64,000 bases of DNA from Chondrinema litorale (GTDB lineage: Bacteria; Bacteroidota; Bacteroidia; Cytophagales; Flammeovirgaceae). Positions 54,189 through 63,161 of the stretch are shown here, in pieces (position 1 is the stretch's first letter; each line of letters begins with the position of its first letter). The notes beneath the pieces were generated by a model that saw nothing but the letters and a program-made list of their open reading frames with translations, did no database searches and was not told where the DNA came from. The stretch covers positions 434,001-498,000 of the forward strand of contig NZ_CP111045.1 in the NCBI RefSeq assembly GCF_026250525.1, given 5' to 3'. The position numbers and the translations under genes are program-made.

Positions 54189-54209
54189 TATTTAGATTAA
54201 TTAAAAATA
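54189..54209. promoter_or_regulatory. Iron-box-like palindrome upstream of the imelysin operon
   Basis: The 21-base stretch TATTTAGATTAATTAAAAATA is imperfectly palindromic, with the half-site TTTAGA intact on one side only. It lies 18 bp upstream of the first gene. TTTAGA-N5-TCTAAA type sites are known to control iron genes in some Bacteroidota; the resemblance here is partial. Confidence 0.35.
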
Positions 54210-54415
54210 ATGGCAAATATAAAATTTCATAATAACATCCTGAACATTCAGGAAAATATTTTTTCCAAAAAAGTTCATTAATCAAAATTCTAGCACTTTA
54301 GAAAACTAATTAAAGATGGGAAATGATCTAATAATGATGTAAGATAAATGAATAAAAAGCCAGAACATATTAGCATTTAATATAATATTAATTAAAATAT
54401 AATTTCAATTAATAT

Positions 54416-54835
54416 TCATTTTGCTAAATACTTCAATTGACCATAATGTTCAGCTGTATGCGCAGTAATGTGAATTAATCCATCTAAGACTGTCCAAGCT
54501 TTTTCGCGAGATGGATTGTTTTGAACTAAAACATTTATGCTTTTTTGAATCTCAACTTCTGCGTTTTGATACTTTGAGATCAACATCTCACACTCAGATA
54601 ATGCAGCTTGGATTTCAATTAAGGAATGAGTTTCCTCAAACTCATCATCCCTATTTCGATGTGAAGGAATTTCTAAAATCAATTCTCCTAGCCAATATTT
54701 AATAGCTTGAAAAGTATGATAGAAAACTTGAGCGGCAGATGGACTATTTTCATTCCATTTGTAAGACAAGTCAGGATTTGAATTGAGAATGATCTTTAAC
54801 TTATCCGTATAAAATTTTAACTCTTCTATATGCAT
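54416..54835 (-). CDS. DinB-like (YfiT-type) protein
   Basis: A 139-residue helical protein. It shows the DinB four-helix-bundle pattern, with histidines in FYHTFQAIKYWL (about 39), and HITAHTAEHYGQL near the C-terminus, where the metal ligands usually sit. DinB-like proteins of this kind are often thiol- or bacillithiol-dependent transferases, or uncharacterised. The ORF is monocistronic between the imelysin and catechol operons. Confidence 0.85.
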   Translation of the reverse strand: MHIEELKFYTDKLKIILNSNPDLSYKWNENSPSAAQVFYHTFQAIKYWLGELILEIPSHRNRDDEFEETHSLIEIQAALSECEMLISKYQNAEVEIQKSINVLVQNNPSREKAWTVLDGLIHITAHTAEHYGQLKYLAK

Positions 54836-54920
54836 TTTACAAAGCTGTAGTAAACTAAAACAGTATAAATTTAAATAGAAGAGTTTAAAAATGATGGTAA
54901 TTAAAGAAAAATGAAATTGT

Positions 54921-56126
54921 TTATACCCTTTCTATAATGATTGCATAGCCCATTCCAACACCGATACACATAGTAGCTAAAGCGTATTTTCCATTAGTTC
55001 TGAATAGCTGGTTTGTTGCAGCCTGAATAATTCTGGTTCCAGACATACCCAGAGGATGACCAATCGCAATGGCACCACCATTCGGGTTAACTCTTTCATC
55101 GTCATCAGCAATGCCTAGCTCTCGCATACAAGCTAAAGACTGAGCAGCAAATGCTTCATTTAACTCAATTACATCCATTTGACTGAGTTTTAAGCCAGCT
55201 CTTTTTAATGCTTTTTTAGTCGCACCAACTGGGCCTATACCCATAATTCTTGGCTCAACACCTACAACTGCCGAAGTAACAATTCGGACTTTAGGATTCA
55301 AGCTATATTGCTTCACTGCATTTTCTGAGGCCACTAACATAGCTCCTGCTCCATCATTTAAACCAGAAGCATTGCCGGCTGTAACGGTACCGTCTTTCTT
55401 AAATACAGGTCGAAGTTTAGCTAAAATTTCAACTGTAGTTTCTGCTCTTATAAATTCATCTTGGTTAATTATCTTTGGTTCACCTTTTCGCTGAGGAATA
55501 AGTACAGAAACAATTTCTTCTTGCAAGATGCCATTTTGTTGGGCTTTAGCTGCTTTCATTTGAGACTGATAAGCAAACAAATCTTGATCTTCACGAGAAA
55601 TCTTATACATTTCAGCGAGGTTTTCAGCAGTAATCCCCATGGCATCTGTTCCATACATTTCTTCCATCTTGGGGTTTACAAAACGCCAGCCGAAGCTCGA
55701 ATTCTCCATTTTAGAATCATTTCCAAACGGTTTCGACGCTTTAGAAATTACCAATGGTCCGCGGGTCATGTGTTCCATACCGCCAGAAATTATTAAATCA
55801 GCTTCGTCTGCTTTTATGGCTCTGTTGGCATGCACTACCGATGACATACCAGAAGAGCAAAGCCTGTTCACAGTTTCACCGGGAACCGTATACGGTAATC
55901 CAGCCAGAAGCAAAGCCATACGCGCTACATTTCTATTATCTTCTCCAGCTTGATTGTGGCAACCAAGTATTACATCATCAATGGCATCTTTAGGCAAGTT
56001 CGGAAACTTATCCATTAATGCTTTGATGGGTATTGCTGCCAAATCATCTGCTCTTACTTCAGACAGTCCTCCACCTAGTTTACCAACTGGCGTACGGACA
56101 GCATCAATTATATATGATTCTTTCAT
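54921..56126 (-). CDS. pcaF: 3-oxoadipyl-CoA thiolase
   Basis: A 401-residue thiolase. It starts MKESYIIDAVRTPVGKLGG; the nucleophile Cys90 is in NRLCSSGMSS, and the C-terminal His and Cys are in NPNGGAIAIGHPLGMSG and MCIGVGMG. The DAVRTPxGKxGG start and the operon context identify the beta-ketoadipate thiolase, which cleaves 3-oxoadipyl-CoA to acetyl-CoA and succinyl-CoA. It is the last gene of the catechol operon, 4 bp after the CoA-transferase stop. Confidence 0.9.
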   Translation of the reverse strand: MKESYIIDAVRTPVGKLGGGLSEVRADDLAAIPIKALMDKFPNLPKDAIDDVILGCHNQAGEDNRNVARMALLLAGLPYTVPGETVNRLCSSGMSSVVHANRAIKADEADLIISGGMEHMTRGPLVISKASKPFGNDSKMENSSFGWRFVNPKMEEMYGTDAMGITAENLAEMYKISREDQDLFAYQSQMKAAKAQQNGILQEEIVSVLIPQRKGEPKIINQDEFIRAETTVEILAKLRPVFKKDGTVTAGNASGLNDGAGAMLVASENAVKQYSLNPKVRIVTSAVVGVEPRIMGIGPVGATKKALKRAGLKLSQMDVIELNEAFAAQSLACMRELGIADDDERVNPNGGAIAIGHPLGMSGTRIIQAATNQLFRTNGKYALATMCIGVGMGYAIIIERV

Positions 56127-56130
56127 GTCT

Positions 56131-57474
56131 TTAGGTTAGTTTTTCATCAAAGGAAGCTTCGGTTTTTGCCCTTACTTCTTCTAATGTGGCTCCGGGCATT
56201 AATTCTATCAGGGTAAGCTTGCTATTAATATATCTGAAAACAGCCAGCTCAGTAATGCACATATCCACACAGTTATTTGCTGTAAGTGGTAGTGTACATG
56301 TCGGAACAATTTTAGAATTTCCTTTTCTATCAGTATGACTAAGTGTAACAATCAACCGCTTAGCACCAGAAGCTAAATCCATTGCTCCACCAACTCCCAA
56401 AAGAGGTTTTCCTGGTACTGCCCAGTTTGCCAAATTACCTGCTTCATCAATTTCTAAACCTCCCATTATTGCCACATCAACATGCTTCCCTCTTATCATA
56501 GCAAAACTTTCTGCACTGTCGAAATAACTACTTCCGGGCAATGCTGTAACAGGAATTTTTCCTGCGTTTACTGGATAATCCATCGCTCCCCCTCCATCTT
56601 TAGGTTCTGGGCCAACACCCAGCATGCCATTTTCGGTATGTAAAACAATACCATCTTCTGGTTTAATAAAATCGGCTACCAAAGTAGGAATGCCAATTCC
56701 CAGATTTACAATATCACCGTTTTGTAATTCTTTAAAAGCTCTTTTCGCCATATTTAAGCGTTTGTCATCTACTTTTTTGGCAGAGCCAGATGCCGAAGAT
56801 CCTAAATCTTCTGCGATTAATTTTCTTTCAACCAGATAATTTACAAAGCAACCCGGAGTATGAATCTGATTTGGATCAAGTTCACCTTCTTGAACAATTT
56901 CTTGTACTTCTGCCACTACAATTTTAGCAGCAGTTGCCATGGCTCTGTTAAAATTTTGTTCGGTCATTCTGTATTGAAGGTTGCCAGCAGTATCGGCTTT
57001 CCAAGCTCTAATAAATGCTACATTTCCTTTAATACTTTTAATAAATACTTGCTCCACACCATCAATTACTTTGGTCTCTCTTTCTTCTGCAAGTTTAGTT
57101 CCGGCAGATGTTGGTGTAAAAAAACCACCAATACCTGCACCGCCTGCCCGAATAGCTTCAGCAAGTGTGCCTTGTGGTAGTAACTCGTATTCCACTTTAC
57201 CTTCTTGAGCAGCTTTAACTGCATCAGGATTAGAGGTAAAGAAGCTACCTATCATTTTGGTTAGCTGACCATTGTTTAGCAACCTGCCTCCACCGATTCC
57301 GGGTTCGCCTACATTGTTCCCAATAAATGTCAGGTTCTTTGTACCTGTTTCAGCAAGTGCATGAAGCAAACTAACAGGGTTGCCTGTCATGCCGAAACCT
57401 CCTCCTAAAAGTATGTCGCCATCTTTAACCAATGCGGCAGCTTCTTTTGCTGTTATAACTGGTACTTTGTTCAT
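56131..57474 (-). CDS. pcaIJ: Fused 3-oxoadipate CoA-transferase, alpha and beta subunits
   Basis: A 447-residue single chain. Residues about 1-225 are the A subunit (GDILLGGGFGMTGNPVSLL, GAGIGGFFTPTSAGT) and about 240-445 the B subunit (NGDIVNLGIGIPTLVADF, catalytic Glu in HTENGMLGVGPEP, PGSSYFDSAESFAMIRGKHVDVAIMGGLEID). In the model pathway two genes, pcaI and pcaJ, encode these; here they are joined in one frame by a Ser/Lys-rich linker. It moves CoA from succinyl-CoA to 3-oxoadipate. It lies between the pcaD and pcaF genes, with tight spacing to the latter. Confidence 0.9.
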   Translation of the reverse strand: MNKVPVITAKEAAALVKDGDILLGGGFGMTGNPVSLLHALAETGTKNLTFIGNNVGEPGIGGGRLLNNGQLTKMIGSFFTSNPDAVKAAQEGKVEYELLPQGTLAEAIRAGGAGIGGFFTPTSAGTKLAEERETKVIDGVEQVFIKSIKGNVAFIRAWKADTAGNLQYRMTEQNFNRAMATAAKIVVAEVQEIVQEGELDPNQIHTPGCFVNYLVERKLIAEDLGSSASGSAKKVDDKRLNMAKRAFKELQNGDIVNLGIGIPTLVADFIKPEDGIVLHTENGMLGVGPEPKDGGGAMDYPVNAGKIPVTALPGSSYFDSAESFAMIRGKHVDVAIMGGLEIDEAGNLANWAVPGKPLLGVGGAMDLASGAKRLIVTLSHTDRKGNSKIVPTCTLPLTANNCVDMCITELAVFRYINSKLTLIELMPGATLEEVRAKTEASFDEKLT

Positions 57475-57491
57475 TGTTATATGTTGTTTAT

Positions 57492-58277
57492 TTAGTCTGA
57501 TTCAATAAAATTGAGTACATGTTTCGAGAATTCTTCTGGACATTCAAAATTGCTGAGGTGTGCAGCATCGATACTCACATGCGATGAACCGGGAATGTGT
57601 TTTTGTATAAATTCTCCATCTGTAACTGTGGTTACAGCATCTTGCTTTCCACTTATAATCAAGACTGGTATATCTATTTCAGATAGATTTTTTGGGAAGA
57701 AAGCATCGCGAACCATGGCGCAGCAAGCAGCATAACCTTTAGGATCGTTCGAAACAAAGATTTTTAAAATTTGCTCAACTTTTTCTGGATGATTTTCTCT
57801 AAAAGATTCTGTAAACCATCTAGTTGCTGTACCTTCAGTGATTGAATTAAGTCCTTCACTTAAAATCAATTTTATTCTTTGGTTCCAGCCATCTTGTGTT
57901 CCAATTACTGCTGCCGTATTGGCGATAATGATCTTTTTAAATCTATATGCAGCATAAATGGCTAACCACTGCCCTATTTGCCCTCCCATAGATAAGCCAC
58001 AGAAATAAACTTTATCCAGTTTTAGATGATCGAGTAAAGCAATTACATCTTCACCTAGATCAGAAACTGAATATTCTTTTTTGTCTCCTGTGCTACTCTT
58101 TCCGTGACCTCTTGTGTCGTACCTTAAGATATTGAAATACTTTCCAAGAAACTGCTTTTGCGGCTCCCACATGGTATGATCTGTACCCAAGGAATTGGAA
58201 AATATCAGGGTATCAGCATGTCCGTAATTATCAAATATGTAATGACAATTGATGTCATTGAAATGTGATATTGGCAT
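57492..58277 (-). CDS. pcaD: 3-Oxoadipate enol-lactonase
   Basis: A 261-residue cytoplasmic alpha/beta hydrolase. FSNSLGTDHTMWEPQ near the oxyanion region, YDTRGHGKS, the nucleophile GLSMGG (Ser96), and FVSNDPKGYAACCAMVRD near the cap are all typical of PcaD. It hydrolyses 3-oxoadipate enol-lactone to 3-oxoadipate. It lies 58 bp after catA and 17 bp before the CoA-transferase gene. Confidence 0.92.
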   Translation of the reverse strand: MPISHFNDINCHYIFDNYGHADTLIFSNSLGTDHTMWEPQKQFLGKYFNILRYDTRGHGKSSTGDKKEYSVSDLGEDVIALLDHLKLDKVYFCGLSMGGQIGQWLAIYAAYRFKKIIIANTAAVIGTQDGWNQRIKLILSEGLNSITEGTATRWFTESFRENHPEKVEQILKIFVSNDPKGYAACCAMVRDAFFPKNLSEIDIPVLIISGKQDAVTTVTDGEFIQKHIPGSSHVSIDAAHLSNFECPEEFSKHVLNFIESD

Positions 58278-58335
58278 TTGTTTATCAAGTTAAAAACCAC
58301 CAACAGCTTTTAAAACTGCTAGTGGTTTTATCATC

Positions 58336-59280
58336 CTACATCGCAGCTCTTTTACTCTCTACGAGTTCTGCTCTTTTTCTTTCTACTATTGCTTTAGGGC
58401 CTGTTTGGTGTTCTCTTTGGATTGAAAAATCAAAATCTATTGAAGAATAAGGTTGATCTAATTCTTTTCCGGCAATCAGTTTTTCATCGGTAATTTTAGT
58501 CACTGCTGGCACTAAACCTTCTCTACTTGCAAATGCAAAGTCATCCCACAGATAAGGGTCTCCTTCTATGTTAATCTGGGTGGTTAATTTTCTGAAACCC
58601 TCAGCAGAGATAAAGAAATGTATGTGCGCTGGACGGTGACCATGTCTGCCTAATGCATCTAACAAGATTTCTGTTGAACCCTTAGGTGGAACACTGTAAC
58701 CACTTGGCATAATGCTTCTAAACTGATATCTCCCGTTTTCATCTGTGATAATGCTTCTACGCAGATTAAAATCAGATTGGGAAGAATCAAAATAAGAATA
58801 ATTTCCTTTTAGGTTAGCATGCCACACTTCTACTCTGGCATTAGCTACTGGATTTCCATTTTCATCTTTTACCTGCCCTTGCATAAAAACAATTTCTGCT
58901 TCATCCAACTCAGTACCGTCATCTAATCGTGCAAAACCATATTCCTCGGGAGCTCCTGCAACGTACAAAGGCCCTTCAATTGTTCTTGGTGTTCCACCTT
59001 TAATCCCGAGTTTTTCTTCTTCTTCATCCAATCTCATATCCAGAAAATGCTCAAAACCTAAACCGGGTGCAATTAAACCCCATTCTTGATTTTGACCTGC
59101 TTCAGTTAAATAATTAATGGCAGTCCAAAACTCATCTGGAGTTACATTAAAATCATCAATTGCATAGAAAAGGTCTTTTACAATTCTGTTTACAATTTGT
59201 TTTACTCTTTCATTACCCCCCTTCTCAGTACTCTCCATTACTTTTAGAAATTCATCGATTTTTGATCTTTCCATTTTCAA
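58336..59280 (-). CDS. catA: Catechol 1,2-dioxygenase
   Basis: A 314-residue intradiol dioxygenase. By pattern the Fe(III) ligands are Tyr161 (GNYSYFD), Tyr195 (MPSGYSVPP), His219 and His221 (RPAHIHF), and Arg216 lies beside them. The N-terminal helical segment (about 1-100) is the dimerisation part of the catechol (not protocatechuate) enzymes, followed by EGPLYVAGAPE and VWHANLKGNYS. It opens catechol between the hydroxyl groups to cis,cis-muconate. The CatC stop lies only 26 bp upstream. Confidence 0.93.
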   Translation of the reverse strand: MKMERSKIDEFLKVMESTEKGGNERVKQIVNRIVKDLFYAIDDFNVTPDEFWTAINYLTEAGQNQEWGLIAPGLGFEHFLDMRLDEEEEKLGIKGGTPRTIEGPLYVAGAPEEYGFARLDDGTELDEAEIVFMQGQVKDENGNPVANARVEVWHANLKGNYSYFDSSQSDFNLRRSIITDENGRYQFRSIMPSGYSVPPKGSTEILLDALGRHGHRPAHIHFFISAEGFRKLTTQINIEGDPYLWDDFAFASREGLVPAVTKITDEKLIAGKELDQPYSSIDFDFSIQREHQTGPKAIVERKRAELVESKRAAM

Positions 59281-59306
59281 TTACTTTTAAATTGTTAAAT
59301 ACTAGT

Positions 59307-59585
59307 TTATTTTATTGATGAGTAGTGCTTACACAAAGGCATCACTTTCATATCCATATAGGGAAATAGTGGAAGCGAGGTAAGCAGGTCGTGTAGTTCT
59401 CCATTGTCTGCTACATCGAAAATGCTGATGTTTGCATATTGGCCAACAATTCGCCAAAGGTGTACCCACTTGCCTTCTTCTTGTAATTTTTTGGCAAGTG
59501 CTTTCTCTCTTGCCTTGAGATCTTCTACAAATTCTTTGTCCAGATCGGACGGTATGTTTACGGTCATTTCTACATGAAACAGCAT
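59307..59585 (-). CDS. catC: Muconolactone delta-isomerase
   Basis: From ATG 59583-59585 the protein has 92 residues, the standard length; a 13-residue longer frame overlaps catB and is not family-like. It begins MLFHVEMTVNIPSDLD and shows the typical KAREKALAKKLQEEGKWVHLWRIVGQYANISIFDV core, then LPLFPYMDMKVMPLCKH. It shifts the double bond of muconolactone to give 3-oxoadipate enol-lactone. The start is 7 bp after the catB stop. Confidence 0.92.
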   Translation of the reverse strand: MLFHVEMTVNIPSDLDKEFVEDLKAREKALAKKLQEEGKWVHLWRIVGQYANISIFDVADNGELHDLLTSLPLFPYMDMKVMPLCKHYSSIK

Positions 59586-59592
59586 ATGTTTA

Positions 59593-60723
59593 TCATTTTC
59601 GTTTGTACTTTTCAATCTTGTCAAAATCGAGCTCTAAGCCCAAACCAGGTCCTTCGGGCAAATGCAAAGCAGCATTTTTATACTGAATCGGATTTACCAC
59701 GATATCGTCTGTAAGTAGTAAGGGGCCAAATAACTCTGTCCCACATTGTAGTGATTTTAAGCAACGCATTACATGTGCCGAAGCAGCAGTACCGATTGTG
59801 CCTTCGAGCATGGTACCTCCGTAAAGAGCAATACCTGCGGATTCTGCTATAGCAGCAACTCTAAGCAAACCATACAATCCTCCGGCTTTTGCCACTTTAA
59901 GCGCAAAAACACTGGCAGCATGTTGTTGAGCAAGTGCAAAAGCATCAGATTCAATCGAAACGGCTTCGTCAGCCATAATCGGAGTATGGAAAAACGCGGT
60001 GAGTCTTGCTAAGCCAGCCCAATTATCTTTATGGATGGGTTGTTCGATAAGATCAATCCCTACTTCCTGCAATTTTAAAATATTGGACTTCGCTTCTGCC
60101 TCAGACCAAGCTTGATTTACATCTACTGTAATCATAATATCTGGTCCTACTGCTTCTTTTATAGCACATGCATGGGCAATGTCTACTTTAGGTAAATTCT
60201 TGCCGATTTTAAGCTTAAATGCTTTGTGTCTTTTTTCATAAACTAGTTGCTGGGCTTCTTCTATATCTCTGGCTGTATTGCCACTGGCGAGTGTCCACAA
60301 TACTGGTAGTTCTTTTCTAATTTCTCCGCCTAACAAAGCACTTACAGGTATTCCAAGTCTTTTACCTTGGGCATCAAGCAAAGCAGTTTCGATTCCTGCT
60401 TTGGCAAAATAGTTTCCTTTAATGTGCTTTTCGAGATGAGACATTAGCAAGCGAATGTTACTTGCATTTTGCCCCTTTATGAGCGGTGTTATATACTGGT
60501 CTATTACAAGCTTCATCCCTTCTGGCGACTCTGCTCCGTAACTTAAACCAGCAATTGTTGTGGCTTCTCCCAACCCGATAATATCATCGCTACACTTCAA
60601 TTGGATGATAACCATAGACTGTATTTGCATGGTTGCCATCGACAATTGATGTGGTCGAATTGTTGGGAGATCTACAATAGTAGTTTGTATCCCAATAATT
60701 ATTGGGTGTTGTTTATTGTCCAT
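59593..60723 (-). CDS. catB: Muconate cycloisomerase
   Basis: A 376-residue enolase-superfamily enzyme. The KxK motif is Lys170/Lys172 (FKLKIG), the metal ligands are Asp201 (VDVNQAW), Glu227 (LIEQP) and Asp252 (ADEAV), and the second-face Lys276 is in FALKVAKAGG. All the residues of the muconate-lactonising group are in place. It converts cis,cis-muconate to muconolactone and leads the operon catB-catC-catA-pcaD-pcaIJ-pcaF. The 201-bp gap upstream carries two inverted repeats and separates it from an AraC-type regulator on the same strand. Confidence 0.92.
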   Translation of the reverse strand: MDNKQHPIIIGIQTTIVDLPTIRPHQLSMATMQIQSMVIIQLKCSDDIIGLGEATTIAGLSYGAESPEGMKLVIDQYITPLIKGQNASNIRLLMSHLEKHIKGNYFAKAGIETALLDAQGKRLGIPVSALLGGEIRKELPVLWTLASGNTARDIEEAQQLVYEKRHKAFKLKIGKNLPKVDIAHACAIKEAVGPDIMITVDVNQAWSEAEAKSNILKLQEVGIDLIEQPIHKDNWAGLARLTAFFHTPIMADEAVSIESDAFALAQQHAASVFALKVAKAGGLYGLLRVAAIAESAGIALYGGTMLEGTIGTAASAHVMRCLKSLQCGTELFGPLLLTDDIVVNPIQYKNAALHLPEGPGLGLELDFDKIEKYKRK

Positions 60724-60793
60724 TAAAATATCACTTTAATGAGAAAAATTATCTAAACAGTAAGAGCTGTATTAGTATTTGAGAGTTGTTCCA

Positions 60794-60830
60794 AATTTAT
60801 TTAATAAATTGAATGTTCGGCTTTCAATTT
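60794..60830. promoter_or_regulatory. Overlapping palindromes upstream of catB
   Basis: AATTTATT-T-AATAAATT (60794-60810) is a 17-bp perfect palindrome. It overlaps a second inverted repeat, AAATTGAA (60806-60813) with TTCAATTT (60823-60830), spacer 9 bp. Both lie 70-110 bp upstream of the catB start, a fitting place for an AraC-type activator or repressor site. Confidence 0.45.
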
Positions 60831-60924
60831 GAATTAAAAATAGCACAAATCAAACATCATCTAAAAATACAAGCACGTATCTAGCAATTTTTGAATCGAA
60901 ACAGTGACAAATCGCACAACATAC

Positions 60925-61806
60925 TTAATGTGCACCAATAGATCTTCGGTAAGCACTTGGAGACAATCCAGTTTTTTGTCTAAAGAAGCGGGTGAAGTAA
61001 TTAGGGTCTTCAAAACCTAATTCATAAGATATTTGTGCCACTGTTTTTTTTATGTCGCCCAAATATCTTCTCGATTCGCTAATAAAGTAATCATGTATAA
61101 TTTGCTTTGGAGATTTTGCTGAAACTTCGTGGCAAATTCTATTTAAGTGACCAGTAGAAATTTTTAAGCTTTCGGCATAGCTCTGTACCGAAGTATTAAA
61201 GTGATGATTTTCTTTTACTAGATGTAAAAAATTGCGGTAGTATATATTATATACATGATCTTTAATATCTACAGATTTTAAGTCTTGCCTTGGTATGCGA
61301 TAGAGCCTGATTAACAACATGCCGACTAAATATTCTAAGGCAAACTCTCTTGCCGGAAGTTGATTGTTAAATTCGACAATACATTTATGCATGGTAACAT
61401 ATAAATTCTCAATTAATGCATTCTCCATATTTATTTCGCATATTAGTATTTCATCTATCGCGAAAATAATATTGGTATCTAAAGTAAGCATGCGCTCCAA
61501 AGCAATATCTGAAAGCGTAATAAGCCAGCCTGTAGTTTCAGGAGTCATTTGTAAACCATGCAACACATTTTTAGGAACAGTAATAAAAGACTTGGCTTTA
61601 ACTTCAAAAGAGTTATCGTTTACAGTAAAAGTGGCTGAGCCAGTTTCGAACAAAAATATCTGAAATAGATTGCTGTGTGCATGAGGCTTTATAAATCCCT
61701 TATTAAACTGGTATTTCTGGTTAATGGCACTTACATAAATTACATCTCGAACCAGATCGATTGAATCTTCTCCAAATAAACCATCATAATAAAACTTTTC
61801 CCGCAT
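60925..61806 (-). CDS. AraC/PobR-like regulator of the catechol operon
   Basis: A 293-residue AraC-family protein. The N-terminal cupin part has FIKPHAHSNLFQIFLFETGSATF and SFITVPKNVLHGLQM. The C-terminal HTH pair has YAESLKISTGHLNRICHEVSAKSP and VAQISYELGFEDPNYFTRFFRQKTGLSP. It lies directly upstream of catB in the same direction, an arrangement resembling PobR-type activators of aromatic degradation. Ligand could be catechol, muconate or an upstream aromatic; the sequence does not decide it. Confidence 0.9.
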   Translation of the reverse strand: MREKFYYDGLFGEDSIDLVRDVIYVSAINQKYQFNKGFIKPHAHSNLFQIFLFETGSATFTVNDNSFEVKAKSFITVPKNVLHGLQMTPETTGWLITLSDIALERMLTLDTNIIFAIDEILICEINMENALIENLYVTMHKCIVEFNNQLPAREFALEYLVGMLLIRLYRIPRQDLKSVDIKDHVYNIYYRNFLHLVKENHHFNTSVQSYAESLKISTGHLNRICHEVSAKSPKQIIHDYFISESRRYLGDIKKTVAQISYELGFEDPNYFTRFFRQKTGLSPSAYRRSIGAH

Positions 61807-62049
61807 TGGTCAATTGCTTTTAACTGCATCCCATATTATTAATAATCTATTTGTTTAACAAACTCAATTCATAAAAGATTTTCAATTTCTATTAATGGAA
61901 AAAACACGCTATAAAGCGTCAATCTCATTTCAATTATAGCTGAGATTAATGAGCTGAAAACATCTTTTTATCGAATATTGAATCACTTATTTTTTCTTGA
62001 ACTCTCTTTATGTATTTTTGATGTTTCAACATCATTTAACACGATAAAT

Positions 62050-62925
62050 ATGAAAACAAAAACGCAAAGAAACTTTTTAATACTCTTATTATTTTCTGCG
62101 CTTTATTTTATTTCTTTTCAAGGTTTTTCTCAGAGCAAATTTGGCGGTGCAACACTCTATACTGTTAGAGCAGAAATGGACAAAGCCCCTGAAGAAACTT
62201 TACAAGAAATTGCTAATATAGGCTATAAATATATTGAGGCTACAGGCTATAAAGACGGTAAGTTTTATGGTATGGAACCAAAGGAGTTTAAAAAATTTCT
62301 TAAAAAGCTCAAGCTAACACCAGTAAGTACACACATGGGAGCTGCTACTTTGGACAATGCAGATGAATTTATTGCTGATGCCAAAGCTGCTGGCTTTAAG
62401 TATTTTGTAATTCCAGTTCCTCCAATGGGACATTTCAAATTCGATCCTGAAACTCGTACAATGTACATGAGTGATGATATTGAGTTTGTAACAAACTTCT
62501 TAACTACTGTAGGTAAGAAATGTAAAGACGCTGGAATGGAGTTACTTTACCACAATCACGATTTTGAATTTAAAGAAGATAAGAATGGCATAGTTCCAAT
62601 CGAACATTTTCTAAAAAATACTGATCCTGAGATAGTGAACTTCCAAATGGACTTATATTGGGTTACTAAAGCTGGTGCAGACCCTGTTGAGTACTTCGAG
62701 AAATTTCCGGGTCGTTTTAAAATGTGGCACGTAAAAGACATGGACGAAGAAGGTAAATTTGCTCCTGTTGGAACTGGCACCATCGATTTCGCTAAAATTA
62801 GAGAGAAAAAAGAGTTATCTGGAATGATCTACTACATTGTAGAGCAAGACCAAACTTTTGAATTAGCACCTCTAGAAGCTATTAAAATTAGCCACGGAAA
62901 CTTAAAGAAATTCGGTTTTAAATAA
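62050..62925 (+). CDS. Exported sugar-phosphate isomerase/epimerase-like protein
   Basis: From ATG 62050 the protein has 291 residues with a signal peptide (LILLLFSALYFISFQGFSQ). The xylose-isomerase-like TIM barrel has GATLYTVRAEMDK, GYKYIEATGYKDG, STHMGAATLDN, LLYHNHDFEF (metal ligand region), FQMDLYWVTKAGADP and MWHVKDMDEEGKFAPVGTGTIDF. The upstream ATG at 61978 adds 24 residues without purpose. Common in Bacteroidota beside Gfo/Idh proteins, where it helps sugar or cyclitol catabolism; here it stands alone and is followed by a strong terminator. Confidence 0.88.
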   Translation: MKTKTQRNFLILLLFSALYFISFQGFSQSKFGGATLYTVRAEMDKAPEETLQEIANIGYKYIEATGYKDGKFYGMEPKEFKKFLKKLKLTPVSTHMGAATLDNADEFIADAKAAGFKYFVIPVPPMGHFKFDPETRTMYMSDDIEFVTNFLTTVGKKCKDAGMELLYHNHDFEFKEDKNGIVPIEHFLKNTDPEIVNFQMDLYWVTKAGADPVEYFEKFPGRFKMWHVKDMDEEGKFAPVGTGTIDFAKIREKKELSGMIYYIVEQDQTFELAPLEAIKISHGNLKKFGFK

Positions 62926-62964
62926 TTGAATTGGTTTAAAGTTGAATCTTTAGACAATTAATAA

Positions 62965-63012
62965 AAGGATGAAGGTCACTCGAAGTAGCTAGACTTTCAT
63001 CCTTATTTTTTT
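62965..63012 (+). terminator. Terminator after the exported TIM-barrel gene
   Basis: AAGGATGAAGGTC (62965-62977) pairs with GACTTTCATCCTT (62992-63004) with one G-U pair and a 14-base loop, followed by a T-run. Long, strong stem. Confidence 0.9.
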
Positions 63013-63161
63013 TATAACTTCTTATAATCTCTTCCACCAACCTACTCCTTTTCACATATGGATTGTCTATAAACAATTGAATATGAGCGTAGTTGCAATT
63101 GTAGAAATACTCGAAAAACTATTAGATAGATAAATTTTACAATTAAACAACTACCACAGCT

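Noticed and set aside
55461..55953. Plus-strand ORFs of 104-111 codons inside pcaF
   Set aside because: Antisense shadows of the thiolase gene.
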